Source: Phytophthora hibernalis
Taxonomy: Eukaryota > Oomycota > Peronosporomycetes > Peronosporales > Peronosporaceae
DNA length: 64,000 nt
Assembly (NCBI GenBank): GCA_012656075.1
Contig: JAAKBF010000123.1
Coordinates: 161,897-225,896 of the forward strand
Direction: 5' to 3'
A program made the translations under genes and the position numbers. The notes under the pieces were generated by a model. That model had not been told where the DNA came from. It did not search any database and saw only the letters and a list, made by a program, of their open reading frames with translations. Positions 22,503-34,199 of the stretch are shown here, piece by piece; the stretch's first letter is position 1; every line of letters begins with the position of its first letter.

Positions 22503-23435
22503 ATGTCTTCTTCATCCGACTCCGACGACGACCACCGGAAGAGCAAGAAGGACAAGAGCTTCAGGATCAGCTCGTCAGAAACTCCAGTCCATTGGGATGG
22601 AGAGAACTGGCCTTTCTACAAGAAGGGTATGATGGTCACCTTCCAGAAAAGTCTGCTGCATGAGATCGCAACGGGCAAGGTGAAGGAGGACGCCAACGCG
22701 ACCCAGGAGGAGAAGGACAAGTTCACGAAGAAGCAGGCGAAGATCTAGATGCTAATCCTGAGCTCGCTGTCGATGAGACTCGCACAGCAGTTGATGGACA
22801 AGGACACAGGAACTGAAATGTGGAGCGAGATCTGCATGATCTACGAAGGAAGGAAGAACGACGCGACAAAGGCGCAAAAGGTGTATCGCCTGCAGGGCGA
22901 GCTACACAGGACTCGTTTGTGCGCGGGTGGCGACGTACGCGGACATCTCTACACGTTGTTTCGCATCAAGAACGAGCTTTCGGAGCTAGGTTCGCCGGTG
23001 AATGATCTGCAAATGGTAGATTTTATGCTGCGGAGCCTGCCGTCGCAGGTCTGCTACCATGAATTACGGCGCAAGGTGTTATTTAGCTCGAACATGAGTA
23101 AATACACACCCGACTTAGTGCGTGAGATGATCCTGACTGCTGCTGCACGCAGGAAAGACTGGGAGAATAATGCTTTTGGAAACAACCAAGGCAAGAAGAA
23201 GCAAGGCAACGCTTCAAGTAACCAGAAAAGCGGTACCAAGGACAAGAACAGTTTTGACTCAAAGAAGAAATCAGCGGGTGCTGATGTAGAGTGTTTTAAT
23301 TGTGGTGGCAAGGGACACTACAAGCGCAATTGTCCGGATCTGGGGAGAAACCCAGCGGAAAGAGGAATGCGCAAGCAAAGTATGCGCACACCAGCGACAA
23401 GACCTCGACACAAGAAGTGCCGAACCGGGTAGTGG
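22503..23435 (+). pseudogene. copia element 2 Gag
   Basis: The ATG at 22503 opens an acidic/basic N-terminus (SSSSDSDDDHRKSKKDK) and a Gag core. An in-frame TAG at 22746 interrupts it, and the frame resumes at once (LILSSLSMRLAQQLMDKD, TEMWSEICMIYEGR). A CCHC zinc knuckle, CFNCGGKGHYKRNC, lies at 23290-23331. After it the frame shifts. With a single nonsense codon this is a lightly damaged Gag. Confidence 0.75.
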
Positions 23436-23539
23436 AGGCGAATGACCACGTTGACAAACAAGATGTGGTGGTCAGCGAGATTGTGAAGAGAGTCACAAAG
23501 GAGTATGATCCGGTATTTCAACACAGGAACAAACGCTCA

Positions 23540-26500
23540 TATTGTGGCCAGTAGCACTGAAGCAAGGCTTCCAAATGTCGTGGGACCAAGAAGCTATGGT
23601 GTTTGGTATGGCAAAGGACGGCACAGAAGTGCTTCGTACGACACATCAAAACTGCCTGTGGACATTTGATGCGCACAACATTGGCGGCGTCAAAACAGCC
23701 AAGAAGACGACTGCTGTGAAAAAGCAGGTCGTGGCTAACTTCACTGTCGCGGACGGCGTGGAGGACATCGATATCTGGCATTCTCGACTAGGGCACACGT
23801 GTCCTGAGTACATCCGTTTCATGGTCGATCGACGAATGGCTAAGGGCATCATACTGAAGAAGCGTGGCAAGATGGATTGTGCTGACTGTCATTTTGGAAA
23901 GCAGAGGCGCAAAACATTCCGGAAAAGTCTAGGTCGCAACATCGAGAAATTAAATGACATGGTGTTTGCGGACTTACTGATATCTGGAGTCCACAATGGC
24001 ACTTCGTTCAGTGCAGTGTTGGTGGTTATGGATGGTTTTCGCGCTTTTGACCATTTATCTCTTGAAGTCGAAAAATGAGGAGGAGGTGAACGGACACATG
24101 AAAGAGTATATTGCGTGGGCTGAGAGACAGCATGGACGCCCAGTTGATACTGTGATTACTCGCCACTGGAATGGAAAGGTCGCAGACAACGATGAAGAGA
24201 TCGGTCCTATCAAGGAAGTGTTGACAGACAAAGGAAAGGAGTCCTGCAATGGTTCGATGGAGCGTTGGTACAAGAAGAAGGGGATAGTCCACACTAAAGT
24301 TGGCCCAAAGTCATCGCAACTGAACCAAGTCGAGCGAGCCCACCAGACCTTGATTGGCATGGTGAAGACAATGATGCACGACTCGGGACTACCAAGATCG
24401 TTTTGGGTACACGCGTTGGAGACAGCGGTGTACATTAAGAACCGCGTATTCTGCAAAGGTGCTGGCCGCACCCCGTATGAGTTGATGTACGGCACGAAAC
24501 CTGATCTGCACCATATTCGAGCATTTGGATCACTAGTGTACTGTCACACGTCACTTGCAAAGCGTAAGAAGTTGAGCGTAAATTGCAGAGTCGGTTTCCT
24601 ACTTGGGTATCAAGAGGACGTCGTCGGGTGTCAAGTGTACTTCCCAACTGAGCACAAGAAGGGCTACGTAGCAGACGTCAAAATCAATGAGACGATAAAG
24701 TACAAGGATCGTTATGGCAGTGCCTTCAAGACGAAGGTGAATAAGTGGCTGCAAACATTTGATGAATTCGTAAGGGATGGCGATCTCGACGATAGAGAAA
24801 GTGACGACGAGGACGCTTCGCAGCACGCCGAGTGTGACGTAGATTCCGAGCGAGCAGAAAGCGATTACGAAATGGAGAGTGTTATCGCGACTAATGCGGG
24901 AATTATCGATGATGAAGTGACTGTGCCCCCAGAACGAAGAAGATCGGCGAGCAATGCGAGAAGCAAGTTGTCTGGAGAAAACCAGCAAATATGGGAAAAT
25001 TTACTTCAAAATACCACCTTGCCTGTTGACAACAACGCTGATGCGTCTGAAGAGATGCAGGAGGACGAAGATTCTGACGCCGACGGAGATGAGGATATCG
25101 ACGCCGACGGTGATGGATACGAACGTGATCTTGAAAATGAAGCTGACCTTGCATTGACAGAGTGCGTTAGTCATGTGTCTGATATCATTCCTGTCTCCGA
25201 AAGTGTGGAGAGTGATGAAGGAGGCTACGATTACCTGTTCGACCCTAATGACGAACGCGAAGCAAAGTACAGTGACGATTCGGCGAGCGAAAATGAAGCT
25301 CAGCCAGCAGTTCAAAACGATACTTTGGCATTACCTTCACAGCTTTTGATCGGGAAGCCACACCCAAGAGATGAAGAAGTCAGGCAAACTCACGATCGGA
25401 AGCGCACGAAAGTGAACGCCCAGCGAGTCGCAGCAACACGACAGCATGGTCTCCGTGAGGTTACAGACCAAAATTCACCTACACAGTTCGAAGACTTTGA
25501 AGTGTACTCCGCATTCAAGGCAATACACGCAGACCGGCGTGGACATAACGGAATTCGAGCTGCTGATGTGAAAATCCCGAGAAATTATAGAGAAGCAATG
25601 CGTTCAAATCACGCGAAGTATTGGAAAGCTCGAAAAGATGGCAGCGCTAAAAGAGAAGAAGTGCTACAGCAGATCCCGAGATCAGAGATGCACGCTGGAC
25701 AACAGCCTATCTAGACGATGTGGGTGTACGATCTCAAGGCTGACCATCTTGGTTACGTGGTGAGGTTTAGAGCGCGCATTGTTGCACGTGTCGACAAGCA
25801 ACGTTTCGGCATTGATTTCGTGGAGACGTTTTCTCCGGTATCGCGCATGGCGACATTCCGGATGTTTGTAGCTGTGTGCATCATATTAAATTTGGTGATC
25901 TACCAGGGAGACATCAATACGGCCTATCTCAACGCTGCGTTAGGTATAAAGCAATACCTAGAAGAGCTGGAAGGCTACCCATGTGATGATGACGGAATGA
26001 TATACGTGATCAGCAAAGCTCTGTACGGACTCAAGCAGTCTGGCAGAGAGTGAAATACGGAGGTGAATCGCTGGTTCATTGACTATGGTTTTAAACGGTG
26101 TGAGACCGAACCATGCCTCTATTTCTACGATCAGGATGGCGAATTCGCTATCGTTCTTCTCTATGTGGATGACATCTTCTGCGTGACAAAGAACGTCGAT
26201 TTTTGAGAAGTTGAACGAGGACTATGGCCTTAAGGATCAGGACCTCTCGACACATACCTGGGTGTGGAGGTGGAACAAAACGCAGACTCCATCAAGATTC
26301 ACCAGACCAAGTACTGTGAGCAGGTTATTGAGCGATTCGATTTCAGTAACGCTCATCCAAGTCGGATTCCAATGGAGACAAATGCTCGTCTCTCAATAAA
26401 GGACACAGACACTGCACAGCGCAAGCAAGAACCTGCACACGGCAAATCATTTCCGTACCGCGAACTCGTTGGGTGTCTGATGTACCTGACAACCTTAGAG

Positions 26501-27070
26501 TGTTACGCTACCTTGTTGGAACGAAGACCCAAGGGATCGTATACACAAGACCCAAGGCAACAGAACAAAACCCAGAATTCATGAGTGATGGATTTTGTGA
26601 TTCGGACTGGGGCAATGACCCAGACACAAGGAAGAGCATCACAGGCTTTGTGCACTGCATGGTTGGCGGGCCATATCGTGGGGGTCGAAGTGACAGAGTA
26701 TAGTTGCCCAGTCCACTGCTGAAGCCGAATATGTTGCAGCCTGCGAGGCTTGCGTGGAAGGTCAGGGACTCCGAAAATTTTGGTTGAAGTGTTCTCCGGT
26801 TTAAAAACGAGTATTCGCATGGGCATTGACAACCAAGCGGCTTTCGTTATGGCCACAAATCCGACGTACAGCCGTAGAACGTGACACATCGAATTGCGCT
26901 GGGACTACGTCCGGGATCAAGTTGCCAAGAAGACAGTCGGCTTATGGAAAGTGAAGACGGAAGTCCATCCGTCTGACATAATGACGAAGCCTCTCGCCAG
27001 CGACAGACTGGAGAAGCTGAACGCAATGATCGGTTTGACCAAGCAAAATCTTCCGAATTGTCAAGCTTAA
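23540..27070 (+). pseudogene. copia element 2 Pol (INT-RT-RNase H)
   Basis: Integrase: zinc region WHSRLGHTC...CADCHFGK, core FADLLISG, VLTDKGKESCN and QLNQVERAHQTL, then TPYELMYGTKPDLHHIRAFG. A long acidic linker (24790-25300) precedes RT, which has FETFSPV-type and QGDINTAYLNA motifs (25718-26053) and the YVDDIF catalytic box near 26164. RNase H shows SDWGNDPDTRKSITGF (about 26600). No protease DSG motif is visible between the zinc knuckle and integrase. Several frame changes and stops (for example at 24078, 25714 and 26053) separate the pieces. Confidence 0.8.
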
Positions 27071-27081
27071 TTCGGAGGGCG

Positions 27082-27253
27082 TGTTAGAAACCGCACCTAC
27101 TTTTGTGACGACAAGAGGTCGTCTTTTGAGAGTAACTACCAGGAGTGATGGTAGAAAGGCAAGGCAAGGCGCACTCGCACATTGCTTGTCAGTCCAAGAT
27201 TTCCTTTAACCAAACAGGTTGTTCGTTGAGTGAGTTCGATCCGCCCTCCGTTA
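27082..27253 (+). repeat. 3' LTR of copia element 2
   Basis: 172 bp, same ends as the 5' copy, followed by the GTTCG target duplication. Confidence 0.9.
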
Positions 27254-27369
27254 GTTCGGATGGACGCCACTGACTATGCCGTTGGCGGCTACTTGTACCA
27301 GGTTGATGACGATGACAAGGAAAGAGTGATCGCTTTTGGTCGCCGGAAACTCAACACAGCGAAGATGTA
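27254..27369 (+). pseudogene. gypsy RNase H fragment (continuation of pol)
   Basis: The bases after copia element 2 encode MDATDYAVGGYLYQVDDDDK then RVIAFGRRKLNTAKM, the start of a gypsy RNase H with its first catalytic Asp. It continues the frame cut at 22250. The match stops at about 27369, where Polinton-associated sequence begins. Confidence 0.8.
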
Positions 27370-27706
27370 AGTAGTGACAGCTAACAACAATCCCGAGTCT
27401 TTTTAATTTCGCCTTTTCTTACGCTAATTTAATAAGCAGATAAGGTTTAGGCGTACCTATTAAACAGGGGTGTTGCAAAAGGCGCGACCTCTCGACCACC
27501 TGAGAGCGCGAGAAACGTCCAACGCTTCGGCAGCAGGTTCAAATCATCTCGACCAGTCAGACAAGAATAATGTACTTTATTGATGTCTTCAACAGCTTTA
27601 CTTTATATTTGTTCTTGTATCAGGATCAAATGATTTTCAGTTCAAAACCTATCTGATCCTGAGCGAAAAACTACTAAGTATATATTAACACCACAGTCCT
27701 GGAAGT
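27370..27706. other. Polinton left subterminal region
   Basis: No gene. GTACTTTATTGAT (27572-27584) is the exact complement of the ATCAATAAAGTAC word repeated at the right end. TCAGGATCAAATGA (27620-27633) and TGATCCTGA (27654-27662) form an inverted pair. Both could be terminal or replication signals. Confidence 0.45.
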
Positions 27707-27979
27707 ATGTGTACGTTCATCCTGAAAAACGGAAATATTTGTAGTAAGGCTCCTTCAAAGGATCATTGCTCAAAACATTCAATAATAATTGTGAATGTTG
27801 ATGAAGCAGAGAAAATGATGCTGGTTATCTTTAAAGCTCAACTGCATGAAGTAATTACTTGCCCGTGTGGGTCATCTACAAAAGGATGGAACTATGCTCA
27901 TCATTGTCAAACCATGAGACATAAGTCATGGGCTTCATCCATGCCTAACTCAGACAAAGGTCATCAGTGGAAATCTTAA
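27707..27979 (+). CDS. small Cys/His-rich protein
   Basis: 90 codons from ATG. The N-terminus has C-T-x(n)-G-x-x-C...C-x-x-H spacing (CTFILKNGNICSKAPSKDHC then SKH), a small zinc-binding motif seen in several large-DNA-virus proteins. A second cluster, CPCGSS...HHCQTMRH, follows at residues 55-72. It is the first gene inside the left end of the Polinton and faces the capsid gene. Role unknown; nucleic-acid binding is a reasonable guess only. Confidence 0.45.
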   Translation: MCTFILKNGNICSKAPSKDHCSKHSIIIVNVDEAEKMMLVIFKAQLHEVITCPCGSSTKGWNYAHHCQTMRHKSWASSMPNSDKGHQWKS

Positions 27980-28284
27980 ACGTTAAGCGAAATTACAAAA
28001 GTTAGTGGAGTTCGTGATTGGATGAATCCGACGTGGCTATCAAGGCAGTAGAACATCTATATTTTTATTATCAACTATCCCTACAATCGAGTTAAAAATA
28101 TCATTCAATTAGTAAAGCAACTCATCGATAGAGGCACACAGATTTGATGATTTTTCAGTAGCGAACTTTGAACAACGTAGTCACACGATATATGCTTCGT
28201 CAATAGCAAATACTTGTTTAACTGACCTACCCTTGTACTTACCAAAATTAAGCAAGTACGATTGTTGACATGGTATCTATATAG
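27980..28284. other. non-coding gap before the capsid gene
   Basis: AT-rich with several stops in all frames. It may hold convergent transcript ends of the zinc-motif gene and the capsid gene. Nothing else seen. Confidence 0.4.
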
Positions 28285-30058
28285 TTACCAAAGACAATAA
28301 ATCAAAATTTTAATTAAATCCATATTTTTCTTAAGCTGTGGTGTATTCCTATACCTCGCCGTTAGTCTATCAAAGCTTCGTTCCTGTTCACTAATGACAA
28401 GCACGATTAAATTGACTCCCTGGCAACCCGCGTTGACACCCTGGATCTGGATCGATTGAGGTACATCACGCTCTGTCAGGCGGCTGACGTCTGCCACGAG
28501 AAGTCGGTTGGTAAGCGACCAAGTCTGATAGTCAAGAAGACCATTCACAAGCTCAGGAGACAGGTCGCCGTTGATAGCACCAATCTTGGCGATCCCATTA
28601 GTGAAATGATGGAAGTCATAGTCGTGACAGATGTCAAACACCTGCTGCGAACCGATACGTACGTTGAAGTTGCGAATCGATGAACCCGGCTGTACCGTCC
28701 ATGGAGCGCTATCAAAGGGGCTTTGATACTCCTGCACAGCTGCCGATGCAAAATTATTAGTCTGTTCGGCAAACGGGAGGACCACAATGTACTTAGCGTT
28801 CTTAGCACTCGCCGAAAGCTGTAGATCAAAGGATGCGTTGAAATGACTCGACTGCTTACCAATGCCAGCGCGCTGGTCAAATCGCTGGGCATATACATCA
28901 TTGTAGCGCACCTTCTTGACAGGTTTCGAAATAATGTCTTGAGGGTTTTCTAGATGAACGAATGGTACATACAGACGAGATGTCGTGAAAGGCATGTAGG
29001 TACCATCAAGTGTAAGTTCTAGCGAATTGACGACAGCACCCCAAGCGATGCTAAAACCATTTGCAGTTGCTGGAAAACCTCCATTCATAGGGTTTCCTGT
29101 AGATGAGGCAGCAATCATGACGGGGCAGGTATTGCCGGATGATAGAGTAGTAGAGGTTAGCGACATACCCTTTAAAGAATCTACAGCAATAGCAGACGAT
29201 CCCTGATTGACGCGGAAGCGAAGACGAATCTGAGGATTAAGCTTCTTGAAGATTGGGTGAAGGTCAGTTAGCTTAATCTTCAACATGTAGTTCCATGTAC
29301 CCATGATTGGATTAGCAGTACCTACTCCAGCAACGAATGCACCACGTGCAGTTTGATTAGCGATGTTTGTAGATGCAGCTGATCCACCAAGCGAAGGCCA
29401 ACTAGAGGTGAAATCAGTACCCGCGTTGGGTGGGTTTGACAAAAGGCGTCTCACGAAGCCGTCATTAGGAATAGTGGCTCCATCAGGGGATTGGATACGT
29501 TAAACGATCTTGAGAAAGCAGCATTGTTTGAATAGCCATCACCATTAGTTGAGTTCGTGACAGAATTGTAAGTAGCAGATTGAGCAGCGTCCGGAAATAG
29601 GAACGATTCAGCACCATGCTTCTCAACATATTGAGGAGAATAGCTTGTTTGAGCACGGATGCTGTTCCAAAACATTTTGTAGTCGGCCATAGAGACAATG
29701 GTTTTCCGTTGAGTTCTAGCGACATTGAATCGATGACATTCCAATTACCACATTTCAGCGACACACAGAAACGATTAGCAGGATTGTTCTGAACAGTACT
29801 ACCGTTTCGCATCGAGACCTTGTACGGCAGCATTAGATACGCATCACGAAGGCAAGCAAAGCCTTCAGATCCGTTCAGCTGTGACGTGGCGTCAATAGTA
29901 ATAATACCATTCTGATAAGACCCCTGGTTAAGATCGATTACAAACGGTACCCACTTACCAGAGGCTACCTTAATCTCAGGATCGCTCTTTAGCGAGCTCT
30001 GGTACAAATATTGGTCGCTAAGTTGTGTTTCAGACATGGTTGAATCTATATGGTTCAT
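28285..30058 (-). pseudogene. Polinton major capsid protein (double jelly-roll), two frameshifts
   Basis: Three consecutive minus-strand frames belong to one protein of about 590 residues. The N-terminal part has SGKWVPFVIDLNQGSYQNGI and PYKVSMRNGSTVQNN. The middle has NSIRAQTSYSPQYVEKHG. The C-terminal 389 codons have NYMLKIKLTDLHPIFKKLNP, FPATANGFSIAWGAVVNSLE and LVADVSRLTERD, ending in the VNLIVLVISEQERSFDRLT strand typical of Polinton capsids. Breaks occur near 29705 and 29468, each fitting loss of one base. It would form the hexameric capsomer of an icosahedral particle. Its start codon lies 17 bases from the divergent protease start. Confidence 0.8.
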
Positions 30059-30075
30059 AATATACTTTCGTTAAA

Positions 30076-30465
30076 ATGATAATTATGGCTGACCTTATCA
30101 AGACTATAACCAGCGACCATGATCCCATCGAGCTCGCGAATAGATTACAAGTACATTTGGATAACATTTTTGAATCTAGCGAGATTGAGAAACCACTACC
30201 TAAGAAAGGATCATATTTGATTCTACTGAGAACGCCAAATTTGAATATAGGTCATTGGACATGCGTCCACAACGGACAATATTACGATTCAATGGGAGAA
30301 GCTCCTCCGACCAAGTATGGTATTAGCAAATACAATAGCAAGCAGCATCAAGGAACATATGGCGACTACTGTGGAATATGGTGTATGCTCTGGTTACATT
30401 CCAAGCAGCATAAGAAACCGGAGGTATTTGACAAGATGAAAGACCTCAATTTGACTATTCAATAA
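30076..30465 (+). CDS. adenovirus-type maturation cysteine protease
   Basis: An intact 129-codon gene with the Ulp1/adenain layout: catalytic His in GHWTCV (about residue 55), acidic residue in YYDSMGEAPP, and catalytic Cys in YGDYCGIWCMLWLH (about residue 100). Polinton proteases of this family cut capsid precursors. The size is short for the family but all motif blocks are present. It is divergent from the capsid gene, and is one of the few Polinton genes with an unbroken frame. Confidence 0.8.
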   Translation: MIIMADLIKTITSDHDPIELANRLQVHLDNIFESSEIEKPLPKKGSYLILLRTPNLNIGHWTCVHNGQYYDSMGEAPPTKYGISKYNSKQHQGTYGDYCGIWCMLWLHSKQHKKPEVFDKMKDLNLTIQ

Positions 30466-30502
30466 TAGAAATTATTTAGCTCAACAAATATAGGTTATTA
30501 CA

Positions 30503-31192
30503 ATGTACCGCGAATTAGCTATAACCAGTGATGTTCCTGAGTCAAAGCTCAAGCGAGCTTTCAAGACCGGAACGCTATCGCTCTCAAAGATGAGTTAAGC
30601 GGGGCCGGTGCTACGCTCCATCTTCACCCTGAATCGTACGCAAAAGCTCTCCGAGCTCGTAAATCTGACAAGGGAACGCGTCTTCTTATCACGAAGAAAG
30701 AGATTCGCTATCCGTTCAAGCATATGCAAGGTGGGCGAGTATTTAGGGAAGGTTTGGGGAGCCATTAAATCGACTTTCAAGCTCGCTAAGGACTCGGGTA
30801 TTTTGTCCCGCGGTGCCGATACAGCTGTTCCTGCTCTCGCTACCGCTCTAGGAGCACCCCAAGGCGCGATCCCAGCCAGAGCTGCAATTAAATCAATGAC
30901 AGGTATCGGTATTTACGATGACGATAGCGACGTGGGTAACGCAGGTGGTCGAATATCAATGTCCGATGTAAAGAAAGGTGCTAAACGTGCTCTCGCTTAC
31001 ACAAAACGAAAGGGTATTCTTACTGATGCTGTCGATGGCGGAGAGAAATATCTACTGAGTAAAACGTCCAAGCCTGAGCATTCGGATCTCATTAAATCGA
31101 TTCGAGGAGAAGTCCGTCGTCGTTATGGAGTTGGCGTTCCAGTTAAGATGGCTAGAAGAAGGCGAGAACACTATCCTAGAGCCAGCAGGTAA
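30503..31192 (+). pseudogene. putative minor virion protein (pVI/pX-like), frameshifted
   Basis: An ATG at 30503 opens MYRELAITSDVPESK..., then the coding sequence jumps frame near 30590 (GAGATLHLHPESYAKALRAR, RLLITKKEIRY) and again near 30735. The last part has VWGAIKSTFKLAKDSGILSR then GADTAVPALATALGAPQGA, an amphipathic Ala/Gly-rich segment like those of membrane-active minor virion proteins in adenoviruses and Polinton relatives. It ends in a strongly basic tail. Assignment rests on position and composition, not on a firm family signature. Confidence 0.5.
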
Positions 31193-31214
31193 GCAACTCA
31201 GCGTTAATTACAAT

Positions 31215-31373
31215 ATGATGACTGTGTACAATATGAGAATGATTCAGCATCTCCTTGAAGAGATCAATGAACTTAAAGCCCTATCCACTCAAGCAGAGCT
31301 TGGAGGTACGAAAAGCTCTGCCATCTTCCCGAAAGGGACTCCATCGGTTCCTCCAAGATCTGCGTGGCTCTAA
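31215..31373 (+). CDS. small open frame after the minor virion gene
   Basis: 52 codons from tandem ATGs, 22 bases downstream of the preceding stop. The helical N-terminus (MRMIQHLLEEINELKALS) suggests a short coiled coil. No known match. It may be a real small virion gene or chance. Confidence 0.3.
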   Translation: MMTVYNMRMIQHLLEEINELKALSTQAELGGTKSSAIFPKGTPSVPPRSAWL

Positions 31374-31704
31374 GGTAACTATCAGTTAGATAGCGAAGGT
31401 CTTCACGGAAGACTTCTCTTTTGAGATGGTTTGTAAGCCCACACTCGTCCTCCTGTCGTCTGCGTAGCGGCATGGCTGCCCGAAGGGTGCCCGAGGGGCT
31501 ACGTCCGCTCTATCGGTTGTCTTTATAGTTTTATCAAGATCTGTAGCCCATACGGCTGTCTGTGTTTGCTGGGGTCGCTCGTGGATGATCAGATTCTTCA
31601 TGATAGTTTTGAGCTCTGCGAAGTTAAGATCGGCATTATCACCATAGCGTCCACCCGAGCTGGATATAATTCTTGGATTGAAGAAGAATATCTCTGGTTT
31701 CGTT
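31374..31704. other. Polinton intergenic stretch
   Basis: Several short frames on both strands, none with recognisable content. It separates the rightward block from the leftward block. Confidence 0.35.
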
Positions 31705-33845
31705 TATAGTAAACGAGTTATAATATCTTTAAACTCTGAATCTGAAATAAGTCGATTGCTGTACATATCTACACTAAGATATTTGAGCTGCTTGACAATG
31801 CTTGGGTTATCATTACCAAGATCTAGCTCCCCTTGAATTTGTCATACTCTGCTTAAGAGACTCTAACGGGTCCTCGAGCTTGTCGTGAAAATTATACTGG
31901 AGGTGTGTGATGGATAGAATCTCCTTAAATAGCTTTTTATCGTCGATATTTAGCTTATCACAAGACGGTTGATCGATGTTGCTTATATACCAGAGTCCTG
32001 ATCATGTTTGCAGGTTATCGCTGATTTTACACGGAGGACCGCATTTTCGTCGATTACGCTGCACTATCACAAGCGTTTTAGCATCTAGATCCGGTAGACG
32101 GATGTACGTACTCCCCAACTGTCGATAGACGTATGCGCTAGGTGTAGCTAGTCCCTGGATTTCGTTGATATTGTACGTACGACCTCGCCTGAGTACACCA
32201 TCAAGTGGAGCCACCCCAGCGCCCCTCAAGCCACGACCTTTTAGACCCGAACGGGTGGCATGGGCACGAAAGGCGGCATGCTCCCATTCCTCTTCCTCCT
32301 CCTTCTGACGATTCATTTCAGTGTATGTTTTCAACTTCAACGAATAGACAGCCTTAGTAGTTTTCAAAACTGATCTTGCTGCCTTGAGCGCTGACTTATT
32401 TGCTTTAGAACTAGACATTGTTGCTGCGTTTTGAGCTGTCTCAAACCTCTTCTGAGCTTCTCCATACACCTGAAACGCGGCTTCCGCTTCATCATGCAGC
32501 TTTTGCAATGTTTCGTCGTAATCATATGCTTCAGGCCTTGGTTGCTTGATATCAACAGCATTTTTGAAAATGACCGCGCGTAATATCTCGAGATTCTGAA
32601 TAATGTTCGCCTCCGTCCTCGTCTCCGCATCAGTTTTCGGACCATCTATATCTGACACACCTTTTCATACATCCTCCATTCCATTTAGCAGCGATTCGAA
32701 GGTATCCATCCACCTCACGTTCTTCATTAAGTCAGACAAAGCTGTACCGGAGAGTGATTTGTGTTGCGCATTTCTAATATTAAGTGGACGACGAAGCATG
32801 GGCTCACCGAAATAGTAGCCCACATGGGTTTTAATCCCTGTTTTAGAATCTACAATCGGGCTCAAGCGAAATGGAATCTCAACATTTTTATCAATAAGCT
32901 CTTGAAAGTATTCGCTTATGAACTGCTTATCTTCGCTATCAGAAATTGACATGTTGTCATCCATGTCTTCATTGGGACCTGTTTTAACGCCATGACGAGC
33001 TTCGACGTCGTCAGTGGCTTGCTCATACGTGTTTGGTGTCAATACCTTGTTCGCTTTACCTACTAGAGCAATCTTCAACCCTCTACCCTCGATCATGTCT
33101 AGAAACGTATTCAGCGTTGATCGCCAATCGATATTTTTAACACTGATGGATGAGGTCGCTTGTTTTTTGTCATAAACTCTAATCGTAGTAGGATCTACCC
33201 ATACATATACCTCGTGAGAAGCGTTTGCTGAGTTGGTTGTTCTTTGTAAAACAGGTTCGATACTCTTAGATAAGACATTCGATTCTAGCAACTCTCTGTT
33301 TTTAGTAATAATCCAGAAAAGTTTGAGCTTGGCATATTCATTGTCAGACGTTGTGGAGGTTGATTTCTTATCAAAATAGATATCAGGTAGTCTTTGATCT
33401 TTAAGCGGTATTTCAAGACCTTCTAACTCATCACCCATGCGCTTTCTGGCTAAGCGTGCAAGATACCGAGGGTCTTCCATGCGCATAGCGCTGACTTCGT
33501 CGACCGAGTTGCTTTCTCCATCATCACGAATGTTTCTGATTTTCTCCTCCGTTTCCTCCCAGTCAATCGATTGATAATTTCTAGATTCGTTTCCACTTTT
33601 TGATAATATTAGCGATCTTCTCTCACCTAGGCGATATCTATTGTCCTCCCTACCGGTTTTTTACGAATTGGAACTACTTGGAGAGCTCCCCAGTTTGGAT
33701 TGTTTTTGAATAAATCTCTTATCCACTGACGTGATTCGACCTGCTCTTTGGTATCACGTGCACGAACGGGTTTCGCTTGAGAGTTTGGTGTATTTGTTTC
33801 GACTTCTACTGTTTGGGGATGAGCTTCAACGTTTTTATCAGTCAT
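31705..33845 (-). pseudogene. large Polinton protein of unknown function, broken
   Basis: I read one interrupted gene of about 700 codons from ATG at 33845 to TAA at 31705. The first piece ends NWGALQVVPIRKKP with a frame change near 33655. A 273-codon piece follows (33486-32665), stops at an in-frame TGA, and continues in the same frame as a coiled-coil segment (EAEAAFQVYGEAQKRFETAQ) and a conserved-looking LGSTYIRLPDLDAKTLVIVQ. Further breaks near 32000 and 31840 lead to GELDLGNDNP-type and SDSEFKDIITRLL ends. It could instead be two genes separated at the TGA. The RG-rich and coiled-coil content suggests a structural role, but this is a guess. Confidence 0.5.
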
Positions 33846-33928
33846 GTCAGGTCGAGCATTGACACCAAAATCAGCATTTCCGCAGCGTCTGTGCTCGTTC
33901 CAACTGATGAGAGCTCACGGAGTTTCTA

Positions 33929-34141
33929 TCACTCGGGCTTTTTTAAGTCATAATCTGTTTGAGATCCCTCATCAGACGTCTTTGGGACGGCTGTCATTGT
34001 CTTCGAAAAGTCACTAGCCCAAGAGGTGCCTTCATACATCAGGTGCTTTGCCTTTGCTTGGCTTACACGACGATGAACCCGTTCAACGAGTTCTTGCCGC
34101 TTTTGCTCTCTCTGAGCTAAGGATTTAAAATTTGGGAACAT
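33929..34141 (-). CDS. small basic Polinton open frame
   Basis: 70 codons from ATG with a helical, basic first half (AQREQKRQELVERVHRRVSQ) and a neutral C-terminus. It lies just upstream of the large unknown gene on the same strand and could be its N-terminal exon-like remnant or a separate small gene. No family recognised. Confidence 0.35.
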   Translation of the reverse strand: MFPNFKSLAQREQKRQELVERVHRRVSQAKAKHLMYEGTSWASDFSKTMTAVPKTSDEGSQTDYDLKKPE

Positions 34142-34199
34142 TGTAGAGCTAAGTTATATTAGATCGAGCACAAAAAAATTGTTAACTGCATACTCTACT

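Larger units (their letters stand above)
22251..27253 (+). mobile_element. Ty1/copia LTR retrotransposon 2, inserted in gypsy RNase H
   Basis: Short LTRs at 22251-22423 and 27082-27253 are nearly identical. The element is bounded by the exact 5-bp target duplication GTTCG (22246-22250 and 27254-27258), and removing it rejoins the gypsy frame between ..RPFHV and MDATDYAVGGY. The interior has gag, integrase, RT and RNase H in copia order. The polypurine tract is GGAGGGCG at 27074-27081. Confidence 0.95.
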
